DNA of 64,000 nt from Cognatishimia coralii (GTDB lineage: Bacteria; Pseudomonadota; Alphaproteobacteria; Rhodobacterales; Rhodobacteraceae): positions 51,529-115,528 of the forward strand of contig NZ_JBBGAZ010000010.1 of the NCBI RefSeq assembly GCF_037478305.1, in the 5' to 3' direction. The notes below the pieces were generated by a model, which did no database searches, had not been told where the DNA came from, and saw nothing but the letters and a program-made list of their open reading frames with translations. Position 1 is the first letter of the stretch, and every line of letters starts with the position of its first letter. Position numbers and translations under genes: made by a program. This document shows positions 25,569-34,117 of this stretch, piece by piece.

Positions 25569-26561
25569 TTACTGAGACGCCGCGAGCGGATCTGCGTTCA
25601 CGTTGTCCGCATAAGACGCTTTGGACGCATCGATGGAGCCCGCGTTCACGAAGACGTCTGCAACACCCTTCATGAAGGTCTGTGCATTGCCACCGAGCCA
25701 TGCGCCGGACAGCTGCTCGTCAACTGTTGGGAAGACAAAGGTCGACAGAGTCGCCGCGGTGTCCGCTTCGCTCATACCCGCGTCTTTCGCGATGACTGGC
25801 AGCATTTTCGCGCGGTTGGCTTCATCCGCCCACATCGCGTTTGCCGCTGCAGTCACACCCAGGAAGGCCGCCGCTTGGTCGCTGTTTTCCGCAACATAGG
25901 AGGTTGGCGCGGTTGTCGCGTCAAACACTAGAATGCCCAGCTCGGTTTTCTCGGCACCGGTCAGCAGCACGTTGCCAGAGTTTAGCATACGACGCAGCGC
26001 GCCGCCCCAGCCACAGGACATGTCCACGGCGCCTTGGCTCAGGGCCGCTTCGCCCTCGGCTGGCGCCATGTCAACGATTTCCAGGCTCGCCAGATCAACA
26101 CCGAAGTGCTCCATCTGCTTCAGGAAGCCGTAGTGCGCCGCGGTGCCCAGAGGAACAGCGACTTTCTTGCCGGCCAGTTCGCCTGCGGAATCTTTGTCGA
26201 TTTCCAGATCCGCACGCACAACGCAGTTGTCATTGTCCGCATAGGAGACGGCCACATCCAGAACCTGAAGGTCCTGACCCGCAGAGGTCGCAACCACAAA
26301 CGGTGGAATACCTTGGCTGACAGAGATCTGTACGTCGCCAGATGCCATCGCTGCGCTCATCGCGGTACCGGTGTCAAAGCTGACCCAGTTGATGTTGACG
26401 CCCAGGGCCTCTTCATACATGCCAGTTTCTTTCGCGTACTGGAATGGCATTGGCCACTCGAGGAAGTATGCGACGGTGATATCATCAGCCTGCGCCGCTT
26501 GAGCCCCTGCCAGGATCGAAGTCGTGGCGGCCAATGCGGCGAAAGTTGTCTTGAATTTCAT
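25569..26561 (-). CDS. tauA: Taurine ABC transporter substrate-binding protein
   Basis: 330 aa with a signal peptide (MKFKTTFAALAATTSILAGA, then QAAQA-DD with cleavage near residue 25). The mature protein is a type-2 periplasmic binding protein beginning DDITVAYFLEWPMPFQYAKE, close to what I remember of TauA in Ruegeria. It binds taurine in the periplasm and delivers it to TauBC. It is divergent from tpa across a 400-bp regulatory region. Aminoethane- or other sulfonates are possible extra ligands. Confidence 0.88.
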   Translation of the reverse strand: MKFKTTFAALAATTSILAGAQAAQADDITVAYFLEWPMPFQYAKETGMYEEALGVNINWVSFDTGTAMSAAMASGDVQISVSQGIPPFVVATSAGQDLQVLDVAVSYADNDNCVVRADLEIDKDSAGELAGKKVAVPLGTAAHYGFLKQMEHFGVDLASLEIVDMAPAEGEAALSQGAVDMSCGWGGALRRMLNSGNVLLTGAEKTELGILVFDATTAPTSYVAENSDQAAAFLGVTAAANAMWADEANRAKMLPVIAKDAGMSEADTAATLSTFVFPTVDEQLSGAWLGGNAQTFMKGVADVFVNAGSIDASKASYADNVNADPLAASQ

Positions 26562-26728
26562 AGTTTAGCTCCCGTTGATACGATGCCGCAAAAACACGCG
26601 GCTTGGTTTGGGTCGCAGCTTTTCGCTGTCTATTAAGTGCGCAGGTTCCCCTGCTGCCCCTTGATCCGACGGCATTTTTTCCATTCTGGCAAATAAAAAA
26701 TGAAACCGTTTACAGGGTAATTCTTTTT

Positions 26729-26744
26729 TTGACCAATTGGTAAA
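26729..26744. promoter_or_regulatory. RutR-like palindrome upstream of tauA/tpa
   Basis: TTGACCAATTGGTAAA matches the RutR consensus TTGACCANNTGGTCAA at 13 of 14 defined positions, with ACCAATTGGT (26732-26741) a perfect palindrome. It is 168 bp upstream of tauA and 218 bp upstream of tpa. A TetR-type protein encoded at 17444 or 18148 is the obvious candidate binder, by inference. Confidence 0.5.
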
Positions 26745-26827
26745 TTAGCGATATGATACGCAAAATCACACGATTTCATGATGTTAGAAAGTGCATCCCA
26801 TTGACGCGACTGACGAAGACCTTAATT

Positions 26828-26855
26828 TTGGACTTAATCAGAGATGGATCTGGAC
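26828..26855 (+). promoter_or_regulatory. TauR box upstream of tpa
   Basis: Direct repeat TTGGACTTAA (from 26828) and CTGGACCTAT (from 26850), period exactly 22 bp, about two helical turns. The Rhodobacter capsulatus regulator TauR is known to recognise CTGGAC-type direct repeats before tpa. The repeat ends 106 bp before the tpa start. Confidence 0.75.
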
Positions 26856-26961
26856 CTATTCGAATGCCCAAGATCGGAGCGAGGATGCGCCAGAACGGGG
26901 CGAGTCTGTTCTCGCTCAGAATCTCGTGAAAACGCTTTAGAAACAATAAGGAGAGCCTGCG

Positions 26962-28362
26962 ATGGATGGCAATCACCTCGACAACGACCTGTCCCGAGTC
27001 ATCGCGGCAGATAAGGCCAATGTCTGGCACCACCTGTTCCAACACAAGGTGCTCGAAGAGAACGACCCGCGCATTATTGTCGAAGGCAAAGGCATGCGCG
27101 TCTGGGATCAGAACGGCAAGGAATGGCTGGATGCTGTGTCCGGCGGCGTCTGGACTGTAAACGTTGGCTATGGCCGTGAATCCATCGCAAAGGCCGTGCA
27201 TGATCAGATCTTGAAGATGTGCTATTTCGCGCAGGCGGCTGGGTCCGTTCCAGGTGCTCTATTCGCCGAAAAACTCATCGAGAAAATGCCAGGTATGAGC
27301 CGCGTTTACTATGTGAACTCGGGCTCTGAGGCCAATGAGAAGGCCTTTAAAATGGTGCGCCAGATCGCGCACAAGAAATACGGTGGCAAGAAAACCAAGA
27401 TCCTCTATCGCGACCGCGACTACCACGGTTCGACCTTGGCAACGATGTCCGCGGGCGGTCAGCAAGAGCGCAACATGCAATACGGCCCCTTCGCGCCGGA
27501 CTTCATCAAAGTTCCGCACTGCATGGAATACCGCAAGCACGAACATGGGATGGAGCATCTCGAGGGTGAAGAACTCGGCATCGCGATGGCAAACCTCATT
27601 GAAGAGGTGATCCTGCAAGAGGGCCCTGACACCGTCGGCGCGCTTTGCCTAGAGCCCGTCACCGCAGGTGGTGGCGTGATCGAGGCGCCAGAAGGCTATT
27701 GGCCGCGCGTTCAAGAGATCTGCAAACAGTATGACGTGTTGCTTCACATCGACGAAGTGGTCTGCGGCATTGGACGGACTGGCACCGAATGGTTTGGCTA
27801 TCAGCACTATGGCATCAAGCCGGATTTCGTGACGATGGCGAAAGGTGTGGCCTCTGGTTATGCGGCGATTGCGGTGATGGTCACCACCGAAGAGGTCTTC
27901 AACATGTTCAAGGACGACGCCAGCGATCCGATGAACTATTTCCGCGATATCTCGACCTTTGGTGGCTGTACTGCCGGTCCTGCGGCGGCGCTCGAGAACA
28001 TGCGTATTATCGAAGACGAAGGCCTGCTGGAAAACTGCACCAACATGGGCGCACGCTTGCGCGGTAACCTTGAAGCGCTGATGGAGAAACACGCTGTGAT
28101 TGGCGACGTGCGTGGCAAGGGTCTCTTTATGGGGGCCGAACTGGTCAGCGACCGAGACACCAAAGAGCCCGCGCCTGAGGCCAAAGTTCAGGCGGTCATC
28201 GCCGAATGCGGTGCGCAGGGTGTGATCATCGGCGCGACCAACCGCTCGGTTCCGGGCCGCAACAACACGCTGTGCTTCAGCCCAGCGCTGATCGCGACAG
28301 CGGACGACATCGACAAGATCACAGAGGCCGTAGATGTGGCCCTGACTCGCGTCTTTGGCTGA
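26962..28362 (+). CDS. tpa: Taurine-pyruvate aminotransferase
   Basis: 466 aa, class III PLP aminotransferase. It converts taurine plus pyruvate to sulfoacetaldehyde plus alanine. Asp264 in LLHIDEVVCG and the PLP lysine Lys294 in FVTMAKGVASG are in place, as are NSGSEANEKA (119-128) and DRDYHGSTLA. AAGGAGAG ribosome-binding site. Directly followed by tauR and xsc, the order known in Rhodobacter capsulatus, which separates it from other omega-aminotransferases. Control by the TauR box at 26828 is likely. Confidence 0.94.
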   Translation: MDGNHLDNDLSRVIAADKANVWHHLFQHKVLEENDPRIIVEGKGMRVWDQNGKEWLDAVSGGVWTVNVGYGRESIAKAVHDQILKMCYFAQAAGSVPGALFAEKLIEKMPGMSRVYYVNSGSEANEKAFKMVRQIAHKKYGGKKTKILYRDRDYHGSTLATMSAGGQQERNMQYGPFAPDFIKVPHCMEYRKHEHGMEHLEGEELGIAMANLIEEVILQEGPDTVGALCLEPVTAGGGVIEAPEGYWPRVQEICKQYDVLLHIDEVVCGIGRTGTEWFGYQHYGIKPDFVTMAKGVASGYAAIAVMVTTEEVFNMFKDDASDPMNYFRDISTFGGCTAGPAAALENMRIIEDEGLLENCTNMGARLRGNLEALMEKHAVIGDVRGKGLFMGAELVSDRDTKEPAPEAKVQAVIAECGAQGVIIGATNRSVPGRNNTLCFSPALIATADDIDKITEAVDVALTRVFG

Positions 28363-28424
28363 AAAATCGGGCTGCGCCACTACGGCGCGGCCCATTCGCC
28401 CGATTTGAATTGAGAATCGCGGCA

Positions 28425-28452
28425 GACCAGATTGATCCCCCTCTAGGTCCAG
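28425..28452 (-). promoter_or_regulatory. TauR box between tpa and tauR (minus orientation)
   Basis: Read on the minus strand, CTGGAC (28452-28447) and CTGGTC (28430-28425) repeat with the same 22-bp period as the sites before tpa and xsc. It ends 14 bp before the tauR start, so TauR bound here could block its own promoter or translation start region. Confidence 0.6.
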
Positions 28453-28466
28453 TTTAACGTGGCACC

Positions 28467-29927
28467 ATGGCAATCTCAGTCGACACGTTCTTTCTGAACC
28501 CCCATTTCCAAGGCACTCTGCAATCGCAGATCCAGCAGATCATCGCCGAAGCGATTCTGTCGGGGCGCTTTCGGCAGGGCGAGAAATTACCTTCTACACG
28601 CAAACTGGCAACGCATCTGGGCATCAGCCGCATCACGGTGACGCTGGCCTATACGGAACTCTTGGCGAATGACTATCTCACGTCGCGTGGTCGGTCGGGG
28701 TATTTTGTGTCCGAGAACGCGCCTGAACCGCCGTCTTTCAACACGCTGCGCCAGACCGAAGACGTGGTGGATTGGTCACGCGCCATCGGCAGCCGCTATA
28801 CCGGTGGCAATGCCCTGAGCAAGCCGCAGAACTGGGCGAAGTATAAGTATAATTTCATCTACGGCCAGTCAGACCCCTCGATTTTTGACCACGCAAACTG
28901 GCGATTGTGCGCCCTTCAAGCACTTGGTCAGAAAGACTTTTTTGCACTGACGTCTGACTACTATGAACACGACGACGAGCGTCTGGTCGAGTTCATTCTG
29001 CGCCATTCTTTGACGCGCCGTGGCATCCTTGCGCGGCCTGAAAACGTACTCATCACGCTCGGCGCGCAGAACGCTCTTTGGCTGACGGCCCAGGTTCTTC
29101 TGACCCAGCGCCGCACGGCCGTGATCGAAGATCCCTGCTATCCAGCGCTACGCGATATTCTCAGTCAATCACGCTGTCATGTGGTACCACTGCCCGTTGA
29201 TCAGGACGGCCTGCCGCCCGATACGATCCCGCCGCATTCCGACGTGATCTTTACCACGCCCAGCCACCAATGCCCGACCACAGCGACCATGCCAATGGCC
29301 CGCCGCGAGGCATTGCTGGAACGTGCCCGTGACATCGACGCACTGATCGTTGAGGACGACTACGAGTTCGAAATGTCCTTCCTCAAGTCGCCGTCGCCTT
29401 CGCTTAAGTCGCTCGATGAAGATGGGCGCGTGATCTATGTTGGCAGCTTTTCCAAATCTGTCTTCCCCGGCCTACGCCTCGGCTATCTCGTTGGTTCTGA
29501 AAGCTTTATTCGCGAGGCCCGCGCCTTGCGCTCGCTTGTTTTGCGCCACCCGCCGGGCCATACGATGCGCACGGCGGCCTATTTCCTAGGTCTTGGTCAC
29601 TATGACGCTTTGATCCGCCGCACGCGAAATGAATTCGCCAAACGTCGCGATGTGATGCAAACGGCCATCGCGAATTTCGGCCTGCAGATCGCCAGCCATG
29701 AAACCCACGGAGGCTCGTCCTTTTGGATGCAAGCCCCGCGCGGCACCGACACCGAAGCCCTCGCGGCCAAGCTAATCGAGAAAAGCGTTCTGATCGAACC
29801 AGGTCGCCCCTTCTTTCACGGGCGCACCCGCCCGCGCGAATATTTCCGACTGGCCTATTCCTCGATCAATACCACCCGAATCCCGGAAGGGATCGAGCTG
29901 ATTGCTCAGGCTCTGAAAGAGGGTTAG
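28467..29927 (+). CDS. tauR: MocR/GntR-type taurine regulator
   Basis: 486 aa. The N-terminal GntR winged helix is at about residues 20-80 (KLPSTRKLATHLGISRITVT), and the C-terminal domain is a fold-type I aminotransferase-like effector domain with the PLP lysine Lys330 in GSFSKSVFPGLRLG. MocR proteins of this type sense PLP plus an amine; TauR activates tpa in Rhodobacter capsulatus. It lies between tpa and xsc. Three CTGGAC direct repeats of 22-bp period nearby are its probable sites. Confidence 0.93.
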   Translation: MAISVDTFFLNPHFQGTLQSQIQQIIAEAILSGRFRQGEKLPSTRKLATHLGISRITVTLAYTELLANDYLTSRGRSGYFVSENAPEPPSFNTLRQTEDVVDWSRAIGSRYTGGNALSKPQNWAKYKYNFIYGQSDPSIFDHANWRLCALQALGQKDFFALTSDYYEHDDERLVEFILRHSLTRRGILARPENVLITLGAQNALWLTAQVLLTQRRTAVIEDPCYPALRDILSQSRCHVVPLPVDQDGLPPDTIPPHSDVIFTTPSHQCPTTATMPMARREALLERARDIDALIVEDDYEFEMSFLKSPSPSLKSLDEDGRVIYVGSFSKSVFPGLRLGYLVGSESFIREARALRSLVLRHPPGHTMRTAAYFLGLGHYDALIRRTRNEFAKRRDVMQTAIANFGLQIASHETHGGSSFWMQAPRGTDTEALAAKLIEKSVLIEPGRPFFHGRTRPREYFRLAYSSINTTRIPEGIELIAQALKEG

Positions 29928-29933
29928 AGCCCT

Positions 29934-29961
29934 CTGGACTTATCGGCGCATCATTCTGGCC
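29934..29961 (+). promoter_or_regulatory. TauR box upstream of xsc
   Basis: CTGGACTTAT (from 29934) and CTGGCCCTAC (from 29956) repeat with a 22-bp period, 7 bp after the tauR stop and 69 bp before the xsc start. The second half-site has one change in the CTGGAC core. Confidence 0.65.
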
Positions 29962-30030
29962 CTACGCGCCAGCGCGCCGAGCCGCATATTCTGTTGCAGA
30001 TGAATTCACGCCTGCCACGGAGCGCACCTC

Positions 30031-31806
30031 ATGAAAATGACCACCGAAGAAGCCTTTGTTAAGGTTCTGCAACGCCACGGTATCGAACATGCATTCGGCA
30101 TTATCGGTTCCGCCATGATGCCAATTTCAGACATCTTCCCTGCCGCGGGCATTACCTTCTGGGACTGCGCACACGAAGGCTCTGCGGGCATGATGTCTGA
30201 CGGCTACACCCGCGCGACCGGCAAAATGTCGATGATGATCGCTCAGAACGGTCCGGGCATCACAAACTTTGTGACCGCTGTTAAGACGGCCTACTGGAAC
30301 CACACGCCCCTTCTGCTGGTCACCCCTCAGGCGGCGAACAAGACCATCGGTCAGGGTGGTTTCCAGGAAGTCGAACAGATGAAACTGTTTGAAGACATGG
30401 TCGCCTATCAGGAAGAGGTTCGCGACCCGACACGCGTCGCCGAAGTCCTGACCCGCGTCATCGCGCAGGCGAAACGTTTCTCAGCGCCGGCGCAATTGAA
30501 CATCCCACGCGACATGTGGACCCAAGTGATCGACATCGACATCCCTGATCCGATTGAGTTCGAGATGTCCTCTGGCGGCGAAAACTCCGTCGCGGCGGCG
30601 GCGGCGCTGCTGTCGGACGCGAAGAACCCAGTGATCCTGAACGGTGCGGGCGTTGTTCTGTCCAAAGGCGGCATCGCGGCCTCTATGGCATTGGCCGAAC
30701 GCCTCGATGCGCCGGTTTGCGTGGGCTATCAGCACAATGACGCCTTCCCGGGCAACCACCCGCTGTTCGCCGGTCCTCTGGGCTACAACGGCTCCAAAGC
30801 GGGCATGGAATTGATCAAAGAGGCCGACGTTGTTTTGGCGCTAGGTACTCGTCTGAACCCGTTCTCGACCCTGCCAGGCTATGGCATGGAGTACTGGCCT
30901 GCGGATGCGAAGATCATTCAGGTCGACATCAACCCTGACCGCATTGGCCTGACCAAGAAAGTCAGCGTTGGCATCGTCGGCGATGCGGCCAAAGTGGCAA
31001 CCGGCATCCTTGGCCAACTGTCCGGCACCGCAGGCGACGAAGGCCGCGCAGATCGCAAAGCCAAGATCGCGGAAAAGAAATCCCGCTGGGCTCAGCAGCT
31101 GTCCTCCATGGACCACGAAGACGACGATCCGGGCACCACTTGGAACCAACGCGCACGTGCGGACAAGCCTGACTGGATGAGCCCACGTATGGCGTGGCGC
31201 GCGATCCAGTCTGCACTGCCGAAAGAGGCGATCATTTCGTCTGACATCGGCAACAACTGCGCCATCGGCAACGCCTATCCGTCCTTTGAAGAAGGCCGCA
31301 AGTACCTCGCACCGGGCCTCTTTGGTCCTTGTGGCTACGGCCTGCCTGCCATCGTTGGTGCAAAAATCGGACAGCCTGATGTGCCGGTTGTGGGCTTTGC
31401 GGGCGACGGCGCATTTGGCATTGCGGTGAACGAACTGACAGCCATCGGCCGAGGCGAGTGGCCTGCGATCACGCAGATCGTCTTCCGCAACTACCAGTGG
31501 GGTGCGGAAAAGCGGAACTCCACCCTGTGGTTTGACGACAACTTCGTCGGCACCGAGCTGGACACCCAAGTGTCCTATGCCGGCATCGCGCAGGCATGTG
31601 GCCTGAAAGGCGTCGTCGCGCGCACGATGGAAGAGCTCACCGACGCGCTGAACACCGCGATCGAAGACCAGAAGAACGGCGTAACCACTCTGATCGAAGC
31701 CATGATCAACCAAGAGCTGGGCGAGCCTTTCCGCCGCGACGCGATGAAAAACCCTGTGCGCGTGGCCGGCATCGACAAGGCCGACATGCAGCCGCAAGAG
31801 GTCTGA
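30031..31806 (+). CDS. xsc: Sulfoacetaldehyde acetyltransferase
   Basis: 591 aa, ThDP-dependent. It converts sulfoacetaldehyde and phosphate to acetyl phosphate and sulfite, the desulfonation step. The N-terminal pyrimidine-binding domain has HEGSAGMMSDGYTRATGK with the activating Glu, and the C-terminal ThDP/Mg motif begins GDGAFGIAVNELTAIGRGEW with the Asn of FRNYQWG. Length fits Xsc and exceeds acetolactate synthases. Flanked by tpa-tauR and tauE-pta. A TauR box lies in the short gap before it. Confidence 0.95.
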   Translation: MKMTTEEAFVKVLQRHGIEHAFGIIGSAMMPISDIFPAAGITFWDCAHEGSAGMMSDGYTRATGKMSMMIAQNGPGITNFVTAVKTAYWNHTPLLLVTPQAANKTIGQGGFQEVEQMKLFEDMVAYQEEVRDPTRVAEVLTRVIAQAKRFSAPAQLNIPRDMWTQVIDIDIPDPIEFEMSSGGENSVAAAAALLSDAKNPVILNGAGVVLSKGGIAASMALAERLDAPVCVGYQHNDAFPGNHPLFAGPLGYNGSKAGMELIKEADVVLALGTRLNPFSTLPGYGMEYWPADAKIIQVDINPDRIGLTKKVSVGIVGDAAKVATGILGQLSGTAGDEGRADRKAKIAEKKSRWAQQLSSMDHEDDDPGTTWNQRARADKPDWMSPRMAWRAIQSALPKEAIISSDIGNNCAIGNAYPSFEEGRKYLAPGLFGPCGYGLPAIVGAKIGQPDVPVVGFAGDGAFGIAVNELTAIGRGEWPAITQIVFRNYQWGAEKRNSTLWFDDNFVGTELDTQVSYAGIAQACGLKGVVARTMEELTDALNTAIEDQKNGVTTLIEAMINQELGEPFRRDAMKNPVRVAGIDKADMQPQEV

Positions 31807-31807
31807 T

Positions 31808-32557
31808 TTGCTCGCCTTGCCATTTGGCTTTTCAAGTGGCGAGGCGCTTTTCCTCGCAGCCGCCCTCTTTGGGGCGGCTGTCATTCGCGGACTGTCTGGG
31901 TTCGGCTTTTCCGCGATTTTTGTACTGTTCGCAGCCCTCGTGACCAATCCACTGAGGCTTATCCCTGTTGTGTTTTCCTGCGAGATCCTGATGACCATTT
32001 TCCAAGCCAGAGGCATCGGCCCCCATATCGCCTGGCGACCCGCGATCACGATGTTGATCGGCGCAGGCTTAGCGACGGTGCCTGCGATCTACATCATGGC
32101 GCGACTGGATGATGCGATGGCGCGGCTGGTGATCTCGGGCCTGATCCTTTGTCTTTGTGCGCTGTTGTTCAGCGGGTGGCAGATCAAACGGCCTGTCGGC
32201 GATGGTGGTCATGTCCTTGCGGGGATGGTCTCGGGCACAGCAAACAGCGCGGGCGTCGGGGGCTTGCCGATTGCAGGTTTCTTGGCCGCACAACCCATCC
32301 CGCCCGCTGTGTTTCGCGCGACGATGATCGTATTTCTGACCGGCATCGACATGATGGCCCTGCCGGTGATGGCGATGAATGGGCTTGTTGGGCCTGATCT
32401 TGGTGTCGGTATTCTCTTCGCGCTGCCGATTATCGGCGCAGGTGTCTGGGTCGGCAGTCTCTACTTCGAACGCATCCCGCAAAGTAGATTCCGGCAGGGC
32501 ATCATTGTTCTGATGACGCTCCTTGCCCTCGCCAATATTGCGAGGTTGGTTCTATGA
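31808..32557 (+). CDS. tauE: TauE/SafE-family sulfite/anion exporter
   Basis: 249 aa from a TTG start one base after the xsc stop codon. About eight hydrophobic segments, with the FGAAVIRGLSGFGFSAIF motif near the N-terminus and SGTANSAGVGGLPIAGFL in the second half, as in the TauE/SafE family. Sandwiched between xsc and pta, it most likely exports sulfite released by Xsc, protecting the cell when oxidation cannot keep up. It overlaps pta by 4 bp. Confidence 0.88.
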   Translation: MLALPFGFSSGEALFLAAALFGAAVIRGLSGFGFSAIFVLFAALVTNPLRLIPVVFSCEILMTIFQARGIGPHIAWRPAITMLIGAGLATVPAIYIMARLDDAMARLVISGLILCLCALLFSGWQIKRPVGDGGHVLAGMVSGTANSAGVGGLPIAGFLAAQPIPPAVFRATMIVFLTGIDMMALPVMAMNGLVGPDLGVGILFALPIIGAGVWVGSLYFERIPQSRFRQGIIVLMTLLALANIARLVL

Positions 32558-33570
32558 CACTCACGCCTGTTCAACAGCTTCAATCTCTTGCGCCGAAAAC
32601 GCGTGCAAAGATTGCCCTGAGCGAGGGGGCAGAGCCCCGGACGGTCGCCGCTACACTACAGGCGGTCGATCTGGGGCTCGCTGACATCATCCTGGTCGGC
32701 GACACCGGCGAAATTCTCGCGGAACTAGGCAAATTGGGTGCCGCGCCCTCTGAGCGGATAGAGATTGAGGACCCGAAAACCTCGTCCCTCACAGAGGCCG
32801 TCGCCAACGCCGTCTTTGAGAAACGCAAACACAAGGGCATGAGCCAAGAAGGCGCGGCTGCCAAGGCTCAGGACCCTCTGATCTTTGCGGCTGCTCTCGT
32901 GCACATGGGACTGGCGGACGGTACAGTCGGCGGCGCGATTACTGCGACAGCCGACGTTATCCGCCCAGCGCTGCAAGTGATCGGCAAGGCCGAAGACGCC
33001 GAGCTTGTGTCTTCTTTCTTCTTGATGCTTCCGCCGAAGGACGCGCAAGACGGCCAACGCGCCATGCTTTATGCGGATTGCGGCTTCGTCGTGGACCCAA
33101 CCGCGCCGGAACTCGCGGCCATCGCAGCCAGCGCGGCCCAATCGGCAGACGCCTTGCTTGGGGAAACACCAATTGTCGCGATGCTTTCATTCTCGACGAC
33201 CGGCAGTGCACATCATGCCAAGGTCGACAAGGTCACCGAAGCCACAGAGATGCTGCGCGCGTCCCACCCTGATCTTGTGGTCGACGGAGAGCTTCAATTC
33301 GACGCCGCCTTTGTGGCCGAAACCGGCGCGCGCAAAGCACCAGACTCACCGGCGGCAGGCCGCGCGAATGTGATGATTTTCCCGTCTCTGAATGCGGGCA
33401 ATATTGCTTATAAAATCACGGAACGCGTTGGGGGCTACACGGCCATTGGCCCCATCCTTCAAGGCCTTGCGAAACCCGCCAATGACCTATCACGTGGGTG
33501 TTCCGCCGAGGACATCGTGCAGATTATCGCGGTCACGGTTCTGCAGTCCTTAAGATCGCAAACTTCATGA
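32554..33570 (+). CDS. pta: Phosphate acetyltransferase
   Basis: 338 aa, catalytic-domain-only Pta (no N-terminal DRTGG extension). It converts acetyl phosphate from Xsc to acetyl-CoA. Recognisable segments are ALSEGAEPRTVAA at the start, DGTVGGAITATADVIRPALQ near residue 125, SFSTTGSAHH and VDGELQFDAAF. Overlaps tauE by 4 bp. It completes carbon assimilation from taurine, and a 1-nt-shifted start of an unknown ORF overlaps its stop. Confidence 0.93.
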   Translation: MTLTPVQQLQSLAPKTRAKIALSEGAEPRTVAATLQAVDLGLADIILVGDTGEILAELGKLGAAPSERIEIEDPKTSSLTEAVANAVFEKRKHKGMSQEGAAAKAQDPLIFAAALVHMGLADGTVGGAITATADVIRPALQVIGKAEDAELVSSFFLMLPPKDAQDGQRAMLYADCGFVVDPTAPELAAIAASAAQSADALLGETPIVAMLSFSTTGSAHHAKVDKVTEATEMLRASHPDLVVDGELQFDAAFVAETGARKAPDSPAAGRANVMIFPSLNAGNIAYKITERVGGYTAIGPILQGLAKPANDLSRGCSAEDIVQIIAVTVLQSLRSQTS

Positions 33571-34040
33571 GTGTCGCGAGCCAGAGTTTTGGGTTTGATT
33601 CGGCAGGGTTGATGGAAACCTCGCGCCATTTTCTCAAGCACGGCCCAAGGACATCTGACGACCTCAAAAAAATTCTCAAACTCACTGCGACCCACAAGTC
33701 GAACAAAAGCGGATCAATTGTGCATCAATTTCGCAAGTTTGCTGAGAACCGAGGGCCTCATTTGGTCTCGGCGGCTGCATCAATGTCGGGAAAGTTGCGT
33801 TCGACTTTGATCAAAGCGCGAACTGAGAATCTCCTAGAGTCCAATCCCGCGAAAAAAATTATGGCGCTTCATGCGGTTTTGGGATTTTGTCCTACAGAAA
33901 TGAACGCTACAAGAACGCACACCCACATCATAAATCGACGATTTTGCGCCCATTCAATGGGCTTTCGCCGAACAGACAAATCCTCCTCCAGCACCTGTCA
34001 GGCGCTGTTGGACCTGATGATGGGGACTGCACCTAAATGA
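33567..34040 (+). CDS. Uncertain ORF downstream of pta, 157 aa
   Basis: An ATGA overlap with the pta stop gives an ATG at 33567 and an open frame of 157 residues. I recognise no domain: it is basic, with serine/threonine-rich stretches and no signal peptide or membrane helix. The ATGA junction is like other real overlaps in this operon, but composition is less biased at third positions than in neighbours. If it is not a gene, 33571-34117 is simply the pta-soeA intergenic region. Confidence 0.3.
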   Translation: MSVASQSFGFDSAGLMETSRHFLKHGPRTSDDLKKILKLTATHKSNKSGSIVHQFRKFAENRGPHLVSAAASMSGKLRSTLIKARTENLLESNPAKKIMALHAVLGFCPTEMNATRTHTHIINRRFCAHSMGFRRTDKSSSSTCQALLDLMMGTAPK

Positions 34041-34117
34041 TCAATCGACCACTCAGATTTCGCCCAAGCGTACTGCGCCCAGCGATCTTCGCGCAGGTGT
34101 AGAAGAGAGGAAGCCAG

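Larger units (their letters stand above)
26562..26961. other. tauA-tpa intergenic regulatory region (400 bp), no gene
   Basis: This AT-rich gap holds the divergent promoters of tauABC and tpa. It contains a RutR-like palindrome (26729-26744) and the tpa-proximal TauR direct repeat (26828-26855). A ribosome-binding site AAGGAGAG precedes the tpa start. I see no plausible small gene. Confidence 0.7.
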
